Positions 36,006 through 44,316 of a stretch of DNA of 64,000 nucleotides are shown here, in pieces. Each line of letters begins with the position of its first letter. Position 1 is the first letter of the stretch. A program made the translations under genes and the position numbers. The DNA lies in NCBI RefSeq assembly GCF_036997615.1, contig NZ_JAWLQA010000001.1. The stretch is one strand, 5' to 3'. The DNA comes from Brachyspira sp949287565. GTDB lineage: Bacteria > Spirochaetota > Brachyspiria > Brachyspirales > Brachyspiraceae. The notes under the pieces were generated by a model, which did not search any database, was not told where the DNA came from, and saw nothing but the letters and a program-made list of their open reading frames with translations.

Positions 36006-36815
36006 ATGGGTAATGATATAAATAATACAACAAACAATAATGTAAATTTTGACTTTAATACTGATACAGCTATAAAAGTAAAAGATTTAGATTTATATTA
36101 TGAAAGTTTTCAAGCTTTAAAAAAAATTAATATTGATATAACTAAAAATAGTGTAACAGCTTTTATAGGGCCTTCAGGATGCGGAAAGTCTACCCTATTA
36201 AAAACATTTAATAGAATGAATGATTTAGTTCCAAACTGCAGAATAGAAGGCGACATTGAAATAGCTGGGGTTAATATATATAATAAAAATGTAAATGTAT
36301 CATATTTAAGAAAGAATGTGGGAATGGTATTTCAAAAATCTAACCTTTTTGCTATGAGTGTTTATGATAATATAGCTTATGGCCCTAGAACTTTTGGAAT
36401 AAAAAAGAAATCTAAATTAGATGAGATAGTTGAATATAGTTTAACTAAAGCGGCTCTTTGGGACGATATAAAAGACAGACTTAATAAAAATGCTTTAGGT
36501 TTGTCTGGAGGTCAGCAGCAAAGATTATGCATAGCAAGAGCATTATCTGTTAATCCTAAAATACTGCTTATGGACGAACCTACAAGTGCATTAGATCCAA
36601 TAAGTACAGGAAAAATAGAAGAATTAATAGATGAATTAAAAAATGAATACACTATAGTAATAGTTACTCATAATATGCAGCAGGCTATGAGAGTATCGGA
36701 TAAAACAGCTTTCTTCCTATTTGGGGAAATTGTAGAGTATACTGATACAGAAGAAATATTCTCTAAGCCTAAAGATGAAAGAACTGAAAAATATATTACA
36801 GGAAGATTCGGTTAA
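36006..36815 (+). CDS. pstB: Phosphate ABC transporter ATP-binding protein PstB
   Basis: Energises phosphate import. 269 residues. Walker A GPSGCGKST (about residue 54), signature LSGGQQQRL (about 163), Walker B ILLMDEPTSALDP (about 184) and the switch His in IVTHNMQQA are intact. An Asn-rich stretch of about 20 residues precedes the ABC domain. It begins 23 bases after pstCA with GAAAGGA upstream of the ATG, and its NCRIEGDIEIAG loop is characteristic of PstB. Confidence 0.96.
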   Translation: MGNDINNTTNNNVNFDFNTDTAIKVKDLDLYYESFQALKKINIDITKNSVTAFIGPSGCGKSTLLKTFNRMNDLVPNCRIEGDIEIAGVNIYNKNVNVSYLRKNVGMVFQKSNLFAMSVYDNIAYGPRTFGIKKKSKLDEIVEYSLTKAALWDDIKDRLNKNALGLSGGQQQRLCIARALSVNPKILLMDEPTSALDPISTGKIEELIDELKNEYTIVIVTHNMQQAMRVSDKTAFFLFGEIVEYTDTEEIFSKPKDERTEKYITGRFG

Positions 36816-36862
36816 TTTTATTGTTTATAATAAATAACTTTTATATAAAAACGGAGATAAAA

Positions 36863-37507
36863 ATGAAAAAATTTGAAGAAGAATTAAGTAAATTGATAGA
36901 ACATGTTATTGAGGCAGGCGATATGATATTAGAGGCTTTGAGAAACTCTACTAAAGCCTTAACTAATGGAGATATAGAGCTTGCAAATCAAGTAATAGAA
37001 AATGACAGAAACATAAACAGAATATCATATAAAATAGAAAGCTCATCTTTAAAAATGCTTTTATTAGAAAACCCTGTTGCAACCGATTTAAGAATAATTT
37101 CTGCTACATTAAAAATAGCTACAGATTTGGAAAGAATAGGAGATCAGGCTAAAGATATATGCGATTTGCTTAGATTCTTATTAGAGGGAAACAGATATAA
37201 AAATAATATTGATACTATAATAGAAATGTCTAATATAATTGATTATATGGTTAGTAATTCTCTTAAGGCTTTCAAAGAAAAGGATGCAGAATTATCACGC
37301 AGCGTTATAGAAAGTGATGATAAAGTTGATAAATTATTCTATAAAATGCGTGATTCTATGGTTGAGCTTATTAAAAGCGGTGCTGAAAATGCAGATCAGG
37401 CAATATACTTAATGATGATATCTAAATATTTTGAGAAGATGGGAGATCATGCTGAAAATATAGCAAAATGGGTTTACTATTATAGTACAGGCGAAAGATT
37501 TAAATAA
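36863..37507 (+). CDS. phoU: Phosphate transport/signalling regulator PhoU
   Basis: Links the Pst transporter to phosphate signalling. The 214-residue protein is a pair of three-helix bundles with the metal-binding ExxxD motifs in LERIGDQAKDIC (about residues 92-103) and FEKMGDHAENIAKW (about 192-205). ATG 36863 is chosen because it has GGAG seven bases upstream and begins exactly at the PhoU fold; an in-frame start at 36821 would add 14 residues of no family character. Last gene of the pst operon, followed by a repeat element. Confidence 0.94.
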   Translation: MKKFEEELSKLIEHVIEAGDMILEALRNSTKALTNGDIELANQVIENDRNINRISYKIESSSLKMLLLENPVATDLRIISATLKIATDLERIGDQAKDICDLLRFLLEGNRYKNNIDTIIEMSNIIDYMVSNSLKAFKEKDAELSRSVIESDDKVDKLFYKMRDSMVELIKSGAENADQAIYLMMISKYFEKMGDHAENIAKWVYYYSTGERFK

Positions 37508-37515
37508 TAATTGTT

Positions 37516-38025
37516 TATACTTAAACAACTATAGTTTGTCAATTTTTTTATTCAACTTTTTCCCGCCGCAAAAAGTTGCAAAAAGTGCAAGTATGAAATA
37601 ATACTAAAATTATATTACATGTAATATAATTAATCAAATTTAAGCTAAAATATAGCCTTTCGCCTGCTGTAGGCACACTTCGTGAGGCGGGCTGTGCCGC
37701 TTCTCGCCGTAGACTGGCTTCACCTGTGGCACGCCAAAGGCGGATGTCGTCCACCGAGTAGGTGCCTAATCGGCAAAAGAAGTGGGGGTGTTACGAAGTA
37801 CGCCTACGGCGAAGAACTGCATTTTTTTACCTAAAATTAGGGTATCACACCATATTTTATACATATTCTTAAAATATAAGTTCTAGCAATTGCGTTTTCG
37901 CGAAGCGTGCCTGTGGCAGGTGGCGGCAGCTACTTTGGCAAAGCCAGCAGAGCGGTGGGCAAAGCCCTGCAAATATTTTAAATTTAAAAAATTTATTTTT
38001 GACAAAATGTAGTTGTTTAGGTATA
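37516..38025. repeat. GC-rich dispersed element with terminal inverted repeats (copy 2)
   Basis: About 510 bp bounded by 27-bp inverted repeats that differ at three positions: left 37516-37542 and right 37999-38025, both containing TAAACAACTA and TTTGTCAA. GC-rich palindromic modules fill the inside (about 37660-37820 and 37895-37975), for example GCGAAGCGTGCCTGTGGCAG and ACTTTGGCAAAGCCAGC, which also occur in copy 1 (2133-2495) in another order. The right 60 bp are close to the reverse complement of 2190-2260. No convincing gene lies within. Confidence 0.8.
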
Positions 38026-38032
38026 TATAAAA

Positions 38033-38070
38033 AACTCCTAACTTCATATAGTTGTTAGGAGTTATTTTTT
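38033..38070. terminator. Intrinsic terminator of the TrpXYZ-type ABC operon
   Basis: AACTCCTAAC (38033-38042) with GTTAGGAGTT (38054-38063), A-rich on the left and T-rich on the right, so it can work from both sides. Confidence 0.75.
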
Positions 38071-38095
38071 ATATTTTAATTTCAATATATTTTCA

Positions 38096-38884
38096 TTATG
38101 ATAATAATAATTTATCGCTTAAAGAACCATCAGCAGTTTCAAATTTCTTGAGCAAGTCAGCTATCTCTAAAGATTTTTTCTCTTCACCTGAAACATCATA
38201 TATAATATTACCGTCATTCATCATTATAAGTCTGTTTCCGTAATGAATAGCATCTTTAATATTATGAGTAACCATAAATGCTGTGAGTTTATCCTCTCTG
38301 ATGATTTCTTCTGTTAAATCTAATACTCTTTTAGCTGTTTTTGGGTCAAGTGCCGCAGTATGTTCATCTAATAATAAAAGTCTTGGTTTTTTAAGAGTAG
38401 CCATAAGCAAAGTTAATGCCTGTCTTTGTCCGCCTGATAAAAGCCCTACTTTTGACTGAAGTCTTGTTTCAAGTCCTAAATCAAGCCTTTTTAATTTTTC
38501 CACATACTCTTCTCTTTCAGCTCTTGTTATACCCCATCTTAAAGTTCTTCTTTTACCTTTTCTTTTAGCAAGTGCCAAATTCTCTTCTATACCCATATTA
38601 GAAGCGGTACCAACCATAGGATCTTGGAAAACTCTGCCAAAAAGTCCTGCCCTTGCATACTCTTTCTTATCTGTAATATCTACTCCGTCAACTGATATTG
38701 TACCATAATCAACTTCATAAACTCCAGCAATTAAATTGAGAAGAGTGGATTTTCCTGCTCCGTTTCCGCCTATAACTGTTACAAAATCTCCGTCATTTAA
38801 TTTAAGATTAACACCTTTAATGGCTTTTTTCTCTGTGATAGTGCCTCTATTAAATGTTTTATAAACTTCTTTTAATTCTAACAT
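38096..38884 (-). CDS. ABC transporter ATP-binding protein (TrpZ/COG1101 type)
   Basis: 262 residues. Walker A GGNGAGKST (about residue 38), signature LSGGQRQAL (about 148), and the unusual Walker B extension LLLLDEHTAALDPKTA typical of the COG1101 subgroup. It pairs with the permease at 38900 and the binding protein at 39934-40894, the TrpXYZ-like importer set that in Streptococcus takes up tryptophan; the substrate here is not shown by the sequence. ATG 38884 is used: GGGGGAG lies just before it, inside what would be coding sequence if the TTG at 38896 were the start. Confidence 0.92.
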   Translation of the reverse strand: MLELKEVYKTFNRGTITEKKAIKGVNLKLNDGDFVTVIGGNGAGKSTLLNLIAGVYEVDYGTISVDGVDITDKKEYARAGLFGRVFQDPMVGTASNMGIEENLALAKRKGKRRTLRWGITRAEREEYVEKLKRLDLGLETRLQSKVGLLSGGQRQALTLLMATLKKPRLLLLDEHTAALDPKTAKRVLDLTEEIIREDKLTAFMVTHNIKDAIHYGNRLIMMNDGNIIYDVSGEEKKSLEIADLLKKFETADGSLSDKLLLS

Positions 38885-38899
38885 AAACTCCCCCAAATA

Positions 38900-39805
38900 T
38901 CATTTTCTTTTTCCGCCTACTACTCTTGTAACTTTTCTATTAATTACAGGCACTGAAAGAGCAATAGCAACTATTATAGCAGTAAGAAGTTTTAAATCTG
39001 TAGCCTTTAATCCCAATTGAAGAACTATAGCTATTATTATTCTGTATATTATAGAACCCATTACAACAGAAGCCAATTTGTACCAGAATGAGAATCTATT
39101 ACCGAATACAACCTCCCCTATTATAACAGAGGCAAGCCCTATAACTATAGTACCAGTTCCCATACCTACATCAGCATATCCCTGACTCTGAGTAACCAAA
39201 GCACCGGATAAAGCAACCAAAGCATTTGATATCATAAGTCCTATTATTTTCATAACATTAGTATCAACGCCTAATGCCCTAATCATTCTTTCATTATTAC
39301 CTGTAGCCCTTATAGCACATCCCATTTCTGTACCGAAAAACCAATACATTAAAAGTATAATTATCACAGAGAATATAAATCCTACAAGTAAATCTGATAA
39401 TACTTTACTCAATGAAAGCATATTTTGAATAATAGTTAAAGAAGTATCCATTCCCAAAAGCGGTATATTAGGTCTGTTTCCCATAACTCTAATATTAATA
39501 GAATATAATGCAATCATTGTAAGAATTCCAGCTAATATTCCGGGTATTTGCAATTTAGTATTTAAAAAACCTGTTGCAAATCCAGCCAAAGAACCTGCCA
39601 AAAAAGCAAAAAACAAAGTTATAAAAGGATTCATACCATTAGATATAAGTATAGCACTTACTGCACCGCCTAAAGCAAAACTTCCATCAACAGTCAAATC
39701 CGGAAAATCCAAAACCTTAAATGTAATATAAACCCCAAGAGTCATTATTCCCCAAATGATACCCTGAGATGCTGCACCTTCTATTGCTAAAAAAATCCCT
39801 TCCAT
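38900..39805 (-). CDS. ABC transporter permease (TrpY/COG4120 type)
   Basis: 301 residues with about eight to nine membrane segments. Conserved features of the subgroup are LDFPDLTVDGSFALGGAVSA (about residues 32-51) and GCAIRATGNNERMIRALGVD (about 181-200), the latter being the likely ATPase-coupling loop. It ends 15 bases before the ATPase gene starts and GAGG precedes its start codon. Confidence 0.9.
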   Translation of the reverse strand: MEGIFLAIEGAASQGIIWGIMTLGVYITFKVLDFPDLTVDGSFALGGAVSAILISNGMNPFITLFFAFLAGSLAGFATGFLNTKLQIPGILAGILTMIALYSINIRVMGNRPNIPLLGMDTSLTIIQNMLSLSKVLSDLLVGFIFSVIIILLMYWFFGTEMGCAIRATGNNERMIRALGVDTNVMKIIGLMISNALVALSGALVTQSQGYADVGMGTGTIVIGLASVIIGEVVFGNRFSFWYKLASVVMGSIIYRIIIAIVLQLGLKATDLKLLTAIIVAIALSVPVINRKVTRVVGGKRK

Positions 39806-39859
39806 TATACAAACCTCTATTATTGCTGATTAAAATATATGATAATTATTATAATAAAA

Positions 39860-39904
39860 ATTGGGGGCAGAATCCTTATTAAATATTAAAGATTCTCCCT
39901 CAAT
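39860..39904 (-). terminator. Hairpin between binding-protein and permease genes
   Basis: On the minus strand ATTGAGGGAGAATC pairs with GATTCTGCCCCCAAT and a TTTTTAT run follows. It lies between the first and second gene of the operon, like the one after pstS, and may raise the ratio of binding protein to permease. Confidence 0.6.
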
Positions 39905-39933
39905 TCTTATATTTTATTTAATTTTAATATTTA

Positions 39934-40894
39934 TTACTTATTATATAATGATTCTGGTATTGTTATACCAATGCTATTAACCATATTAGTATTAACTACC
40001 AAATCAAAAGTTTTTAATGTTTCTATAGGCATAGTTGCAGGCTCTTTTTCTCCTTTTAATATAGCAACTGCCTGAGTAGCTGTCAATTTTCCAAGTTCAT
40101 AATAGCTTATAGCATAAGTGGCAGTACCTCCAAGCATAGTCATACCTCCCTCGCCGCAAACTACAGGAAGTTTAGCAGGTTCAGCAACTAAAGCAACTGT
40201 AGCCATACCAGCTGCAATCATATTGTCAGTTGGAGTATAAATAGCTTCAACTTTTCCAACTACGCTTTGAACAACCTGCTGTATTTCATTAGCAGATGTT
40301 ACTGTTGCATCTATATATTTTATTCCCATAGAATCTAATATCCATTTGGAATACTGAATTCTGCTCGCTTGAACAATATAAAAGTCCTACTGTTTTTAAA
40401 TTAGGAGTAATTTCATTTAATAACTCTATTTGAGTTTCTACAGGTGTCAAATCGGAAGTACCTGAAACATTTCCGCCAGGTGCATTATTATCAGCAACGA
40501 GCTTTGCTGCTGCCGGATCTGTAACTGCTGTAACAAGTATAGGTATATCTTTTGTCATATTTGCAACTGCCTGAGCTGCTGGTGTTGCTATTGCCAAAAT
40601 CAAATCGCTTTTATCATTAACGAACTTTTGTCCTATAGTTACACAGTTTGCCTGTTCTCCTTGAGCATTTTGATAATCTATAATAATATTTTTACCATCT
40701 TCATATCCTGCTTCTTTAAGTCCATCAACGAAACCTCTGTATGAAGCATCTAATGCATCATGTTCTATTAATTGAAGTATTCCTATTTTAAATACTTTAT
40801 CTCCTGCTGCTGCATTAGAATTAGAACCTCCTGAAGAACAGGAAATAAATATCATTGATGTTATAATAAATAAAGAATATAGATATTTTTTCAT
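39934..40894 (-). pseudogene. ABC transporter substrate-binding lipoprotein (TrpX/COG2984 type), frameshifted
   Basis: The gene is split in two frames. The 5' part (40894 to about 40340) has a lipoprotein signal with lipobox FISC and the family start VFKIGILQLIEHDALD, and runs to EITPNLKTVGLLYCSSEQNS. It then shifts frame near 40345-40355. The 3' part resumes as ILDSMGIKYIDATVTSANEI and continues to a normal C-terminus at 39934. Relatives have about 12 residues between NSV and the Gly of the next strand; only about 8 fit here, so a small deletion of roughly 13 bases is likely. Both halves are otherwise well conserved, so this is recent or a sequence error. ATG 40894 has GGAG seven bases upstream. 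Confidence 0.85.
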
Positions 40895-40947
40895 AATCAA
40901 ACTCCTATTTTTAATAGAAAAAATTTTTTAAGAAACTATATACAGTA

Positions 40948-40975
40948 ATTATACTACATATAATAATAATGTCAA
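40948..40975 (-). promoter_or_regulatory. Promoter of the TrpXYZ-type ABC operon
   Basis: On the minus strand a perfect TTGACA (40975-40970), a 16-base spacer and a perfect TATAAT (40953-40948), 53 bases before the binding-protein start. Confidence 0.7.
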
Positions 40976-41159
40976 TTAATAATTATCATATTATTAATAT
41001 ATCAAAATAGTTTTTGAAAAATAAAATATAGTTATTATATAGGATTTTATTGAAGTATATAAGATAATTTTTGTAACATAAATATGTAGTCTATATTAAA
41101 TGTATTAATGATATTTTTTGAAAACAATATAATATTTTTAATATTCAAATTAAAGTTAC

Positions 41160-41340
41160 TTGATATAAAAGATTCTATATAATATACTAAAAATATATGT
41201 AAATTATTATGAATGCAAGCGTAAAATTTAATTTTATAAGAATTAAGGAACTTGTATATCATTTCATAAAGTTGACTGTACTATAAAAAACTATGCACTA
41301 ATTTATTAAATAACTTTTAATTAAAAATTTAAATAAATTA
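41160..41340 (+). promoter_or_regulatory. Decayed promoter and cobalamin-type riboswitch (array unit 1)
   Basis: Aligns with the leaders of units 2-4. TTGATA (41160-41165) and TATAAT (41178-41183) remain but the spacer has shrunk from 17 to 12 bases. The aptamer core GGGAATGAGGGTGAAAATCC is gone, while flanking parts survive: GCAAGCGTAAAATTTAATT (for GCAACCGTAAAGCTTAATT) and CATTTCATA. The regulatory strands are also altered (GACTGTA for GAGTGCA). It is judged non-functional. Confidence 0.75.
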
Positions 41341-41353
41341 AGGAGAATAATTC

Positions 41354-41893
41354 ATGCAAAAACAAATCAAAATTTTATTAACAATTTTAATGGCCCTAGC
41401 CTTAGCAATATCATGTTCTAAAAACAACCCAAACAATCCAACAGATCCAAACACACCTCCAGATAATGAATGGATAAATAATCCTAATTTTGCTACATTA
41501 AAACAGAAGTGGTAAGATAATAACCCAAGTTTTGAAATTACTCAATATATTATTACAGATAGCAAATTTAATATTTCATATGATGGTGTAGTAAGCGATT
41601 CTTTTGATATAAAATATATTTCTTGGACTAGTGATACTGCAGGTATAATATACGGGCAATATACAGCTAATGATGATACTTCAGTAATTGGGAAATGGCA
41701 TGCTGTTTCATTTAAAGATTTAACTGCAACAACTATCAAAATTTGCGATGCAAGTAAGCAAATAGGAACTGATCCTAACACAGGATCTGGAATTTATGAT
41801 TTTTCTGCTGAAAATTTAAAAGAAGCTATTTCAAAATTTACTGAAGCTAATGGTTATTTTAGTTATTATTCAGATTGTACTGCAGTAAAATAA
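41354..41893 (+). pseudogene. Family A lipoprotein, interrupted by a stop codon (array unit 1)
   Basis: Starts at ATG 41354 with AGGAG upstream and a signal peptide nearly identical to the unit 3 and 4 A proteins (MQKQIKILLTILMALALAIS, then the lipobox Cys). Codon 54 is TAA (41513-41515) where unit 3 has Val in QQKWVDN. The same frame then continues to TAA 41891 with recognisable A-family sequence: IKYISWTSDTAGIIYGQYT, KWHAVSFKDLTA and EAISKFTEANGYF. The leader upstream is also decayed, so the whole unit appears dead. Confidence 0.85.
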
Positions 41894-41916
41894 ATTAAGC
41901 TTTTTAGAAGTTTCTT

Positions 41917-42433
41917 ATTAAAAAATAAGAAAATCATATTTATTAATAATAATATTTTCATTAATAGTATCATGTTCCAATCCTTAGATTAATCCTATAA
42001 TAATACATCATTAGTTAAAGCTGTAACTTTAGAAGTGCATACTATACAATACGACAGCAAAACTTCTGAAATTTATATAACTTATAGAGATAATTTACAA
42101 AAATTGGGGCTTGGTTTAGTAGGCGGACAAATTGTATATAAAGTAAAAGATTATACTACTATAAGCAAAAACTTTGATAATAATGCTAATTACTATAAAA
42201 AAATAGTATAACTATTATAACAGATTTTTTATAATGTGTATTATATTCATATATATGAACATAATAATAAGTCGCATATATTGCGATAATAAAAATACAA
42301 TGACTAGTGTAATAATGGTAATAATAGATAAAAACAGTGCTTAATATACTTGATATGGTATAGTAAATGATGAAGCTGTGAAAATACTAATTGGACTAAG
42401 TATGGTGTTTTCAGATATTTAAAAACTTATTAA
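41917..42433 (+). pseudogene. Remnant of a family B lipoprotein (array unit 1)
   Basis: Nucleotide-level relic of the gene at 44317-44874. ATATTTTCATTAATAGTATC followed by ATGTTCC, AAAGCTGTAACTT, GTGCATACTATACAATACG and AATAATGCTAATTA are shared. The start codon is lost (ATT for ATG) and several indels and stops break the frame. The far end, TTCAGATATTTAAAAA, matches the FGYLKN coding end of the intact gene, followed by a conserved terminator. Confidence 0.8.
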
Positions 42434-42445
42434 TTAAAAAATAGT

Positions 42446-42486
42446 AAATATATTAGGAGCGGTTAAAAGCCGTTCCTAATATATTT
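42446..42486 (+). terminator. Intrinsic terminator after array unit 1
   Basis: AAATATATTAGGAgCGG and CCGtTCCTAATATATTT form a stem of about 17 bp around TTAAAAG. A weaker version of the same hairpin follows the B genes of units 2 and 3 (43400-43430, 44893-44923). Confidence 0.75.
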
Positions 42487-42590
42487 AAAACAAATTATTT
42501 TTTATATTAAAAGTATAATTACTCATTTTATTAACTGTACATTATTTTTTGAAAAGTATATCATATTTTTTAATCCTTATCATAATACAC

Positions 42591-42619
42591 TTGATATAAA
42601 AAATCTTATTATATATAAT
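42591..42619 (+). promoter_or_regulatory. Promoter of array unit 2
   Basis: TTGATA (42591-42596), a 17-base spacer and a perfect TATAAT (42614-42619), just upstream of the riboswitch. The same boxes and spacing occur in units 3 and 4. Confidence 0.75.
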
Positions 42620-42624
42620 GCATT

Positions 42625-42808
42625 CGAAAAATTTATGGGAATGAGGGTGAGAATCCTTCGCTGGCACGCAACCGTAAAGTTTAATTCTAATAAAAAATAG
42701 AATTAACAAAGTCGGATACCATTTCATATAGGCGAGTGCACTGAAAATTATTTACGCACTCCTTTATTAAAAGCTGTTAATTTTCAATAAAATAAAGGAG
42801 CATAAATT
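42625..42808 (+). promoter_or_regulatory. Cobalamin-type riboswitch (array unit 2)
   Basis: Carries the conserved B12-element core in order: GGGAATG (42638), GGTGAGAATCC (42646), GCTGGCACGCAACCGTAA (42660; the family usually has CCCGCxACTGTAA), a variable hairpin TTAATTCTA/TAGAATTAA, then AGTCGGATACC (about 42710). The expression platform has GAGTGC (42734) and GCACTC (about 42756), the latter continuing CTCCTTTATT, which is complementary to AATAAAGGAG at the Shine-Dalgarno just before ATG 42809. The two pairings exclude each other, so control is probably on translation. The ligand is inferred from the core and from the BtuB-like gene downstream. Confidence 0.85.
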
Positions 42809-43381
42809 ATGCAAAAACAAATTAAATCTTTTTTAACACTTTTAGCAGTGTTAATTTTAGCAATATCATGTGCTAAAAACAATCCAAATAATCCAACTAA
42901 TAATGGTTCAGGAAACGAAGGAACAGACAGCGGAACAACTCTTACCATATATTATGGAAGTAAATCTGCTGAAGTTAATACTGCTGACAAAACTAAATTA
43001 AAAGAATTATGGATGGGATTAGTTGCTAATCAATTTGTTTATGGTGAATATGGTTTTAAATCAGGACAATTTGATGCTGAAGGAAATTATCATGATATAG
43101 GCGGAGAATCTGGAAATGATTATGAAAATCCTAAACCTGAAGTTAGAACTCAATATATAAAAAATATTACTTATGAATATAATGGAAAATTTTATCTTGC
43201 TGGAATATATTTAGAGAAGAAAGATATTGGTATGCCTAATGCTTACCGCCTGATAATTATAGATGAAAAAGGAACTGAACATGCTTGGTACGGCGGCGGA
43301 AGTGATGAAACTGTTATTCCAGATGAAAGTACTCAATGGGTTAAATATAATTTTATTTTCGGATATTTAAAAAATTATTAA
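42809..43381 (+). CDS. Lipoprotein, A-type leader with B-type body (array unit 2)
   Basis: 190 residues. The signal peptide and lipobox (LILAISCAKNNPN) belong to the A type, followed by a low-complexity Asn/Gly/Thr linker (about residues 22-45). The mature domain is B type: TIYYGSKSAEVNTADKTKL, YEYNGKFYLAGIYLEKKDIG and the hallmark HAWYGGGSDE, ending WVKYNFIFGYLKNY. It is probably an outer-membrane or surface lipoprotein. The single gene in this unit, where units 3 and 4 have two, suggests an in-frame deletion that joined an A start to a B body. Function unknown; a part in corrinoid capture is inferred from its riboswitch. Confidence 0.88.
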   Translation: MQKQIKSFLTLLAVLILAISCAKNNPNNPTNNGSGNEGTDSGTTLTIYYGSKSAEVNTADKTKLKELWMGLVANQFVYGEYGFKSGQFDAEGNYHDIGGESGNDYENPKPEVRTQYIKNITYEYNGKFYLAGIYLEKKDIGMPNAYRLIIIDEKGTEHAWYGGGSDETVIPDESTQWVKYNFIFGYLKNY

Positions 43382-43658
43382 TTAAAAATTAAGTAATATA
43401 TAAAGAAGCTGTTAAAAACTGTTTCTTTATATTGAAAAATAAATCATTTTTTATATACAAAAATATAATTATTACATTTTATTAAACAATATATTATTTA
43501 TATGCACAAAAATAAAAATGATATCATTTTTTGAAAATTATATCATATTTTTATATTTAGATAATAAAAATGACTTGATATAAAAAATCTTATTTTATAT
43601 AATACAGTTAAAATATATGGGAATGAGGGTGAAAATCCTTCGCTGGCACGCAACCGTA
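43382..43658 (+). repeat. Direct repeat, copy 1 (terminator-promoter-riboswitch segment)
   Basis: About 275 bases nearly identical to 44875-45152 (only a few single-base differences, for example at the stem of the terminator and one base in the promoter spacer). Marks a tandem duplication with a period of about 1.5 kb. The first part holds the weak terminator hairpin (43400-43430) of the unit 2 gene. Confidence 0.9.
43575..43603 (+). promoter_or_regulatory. Promoter of array unit 3
   Basis: TTGATA (43575-43580), a 17-base spacer and TATAAT (43598-43603). Confidence 0.75.
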
Positions 43659-43786
43659 AAGCTTAATTCAAGAAAAATTAACGAAGTCGGATACCATTTC
43701 ATATAGGCGAGTGCACTATCCAAAAAATCTTGCACTCCTTTATTAAATAGCTTTTAATTAAAAATTTAAATAAAGGAGCATTATTT
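43611..43786 (+). promoter_or_regulatory. Cobalamin-type riboswitch (array unit 3)
   Basis: Same core as unit 2: GGGAATGAGGGTGAAAATCC (43619 on), GCACGCAACCGTAA, AGTCGGATACC (about 43685). The variable hairpin here is TTAATT/AATTAA, differing in sequence from units 2 and 4 but still paired. The platform is GAGTGCA (about 43710), TGCACTC (about 43731) continuing CTCCTTTATT, and AATAAAGGAG before ATG 43787. Confidence 0.87.
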
Positions 43787-44293
43787 ATGCAAAAACAAAT
43801 CAAAATTTTATTAACAATTTTAATGGCTTTAGCCTTAGCAGTATCATGTGCTAAAAACAATCCAAATGACCCAAACAATACAACAAAAACTAAAGAACAA
43901 ATGCTTCAGCAAAAATGGGTAGACAATACAGGTGGTGGATATACTATTACAGCTGATAAAGTAGATAATTTTTGGAATAATAACGGAGCAGAAACAAAAT
44001 CTTATTCTATTTCCATAAAATATATTAAATGGACTAGCGAAACAGCAGGTATAATATATGGACAATATACTACAGCCCCAAGTTATGCTCCAGAGAGAGC
44101 AAATAAATGGTATGCTATTGCTTTTAAAGATTTAACTACTGATGCAATAGATATTTCTGGTGCATCTAAACAATTAGAAGATGGTTCATATGATGCAGCT
44201 GCTGAAACTTTAGCAGAAGCTATTTCGAAATTTACTGAAGCTAATGGTTATATTACTTTTAATGAATATACTAAACATACAGCATCAAAATAA
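43787..44293 (+). CDS. Family A lipoprotein (array unit 3)
   Basis: 168 residues. Signal peptide with lipobox LAVSC (Cys about residue 21), an Asn/Pro/Thr linker, then a small domain containing IKYIKWTSETAGIIYGQYTT (about residues 85-104), NKWYAIAFKDLTT and AEAISKFTEANGY. The pattern 'W-(N)-(S)...(A/S)GI-(I/M)YG-Y' and 'NKWYAI-FK-L' is shared with unit 1 and unit 4 A proteins. It is likely to be surface-exposed or periplasmic. It is followed 23 bp later by the B gene. No known family recognised. Confidence 0.9.
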   Translation: MQKQIKILLTILMALALAVSCAKNNPNDPNNTTKTKEQMLQQKWVDNTGGGYTITADKVDNFWNNNGAETKSYSISIKYIKWTSETAGIIYGQYTTAPSYAPERANKWYAIAFKDLTTDAIDISGASKQLEDGSYDAAAETLAEAISKFTEANGYITFNEYTKHTASK

Positions 44294-44316
44294 ATTAAAC
44301 TTTTTAGAGGTTTTAT

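Noticed and set aside
37548..37754. Minus-strand 68-codon frame in the second repeat element
   Set aside because: It is repeat-derived, Arg/Ala-rich through local GC content, and without a ribosome site or family likeness.
41047..41262. Minus-strand open frame opposite the unit 1 leader
   Set aside because: It lies in the decayed promoter and riboswitch region, has low-complexity AT-rich codons and no ribosome site.
42542..42727. Minus-strand open frame over the unit 2 riboswitch
   Set aside because: It is antisense to the conserved promoter and aptamer; the sequence is explained by the RNA structure.
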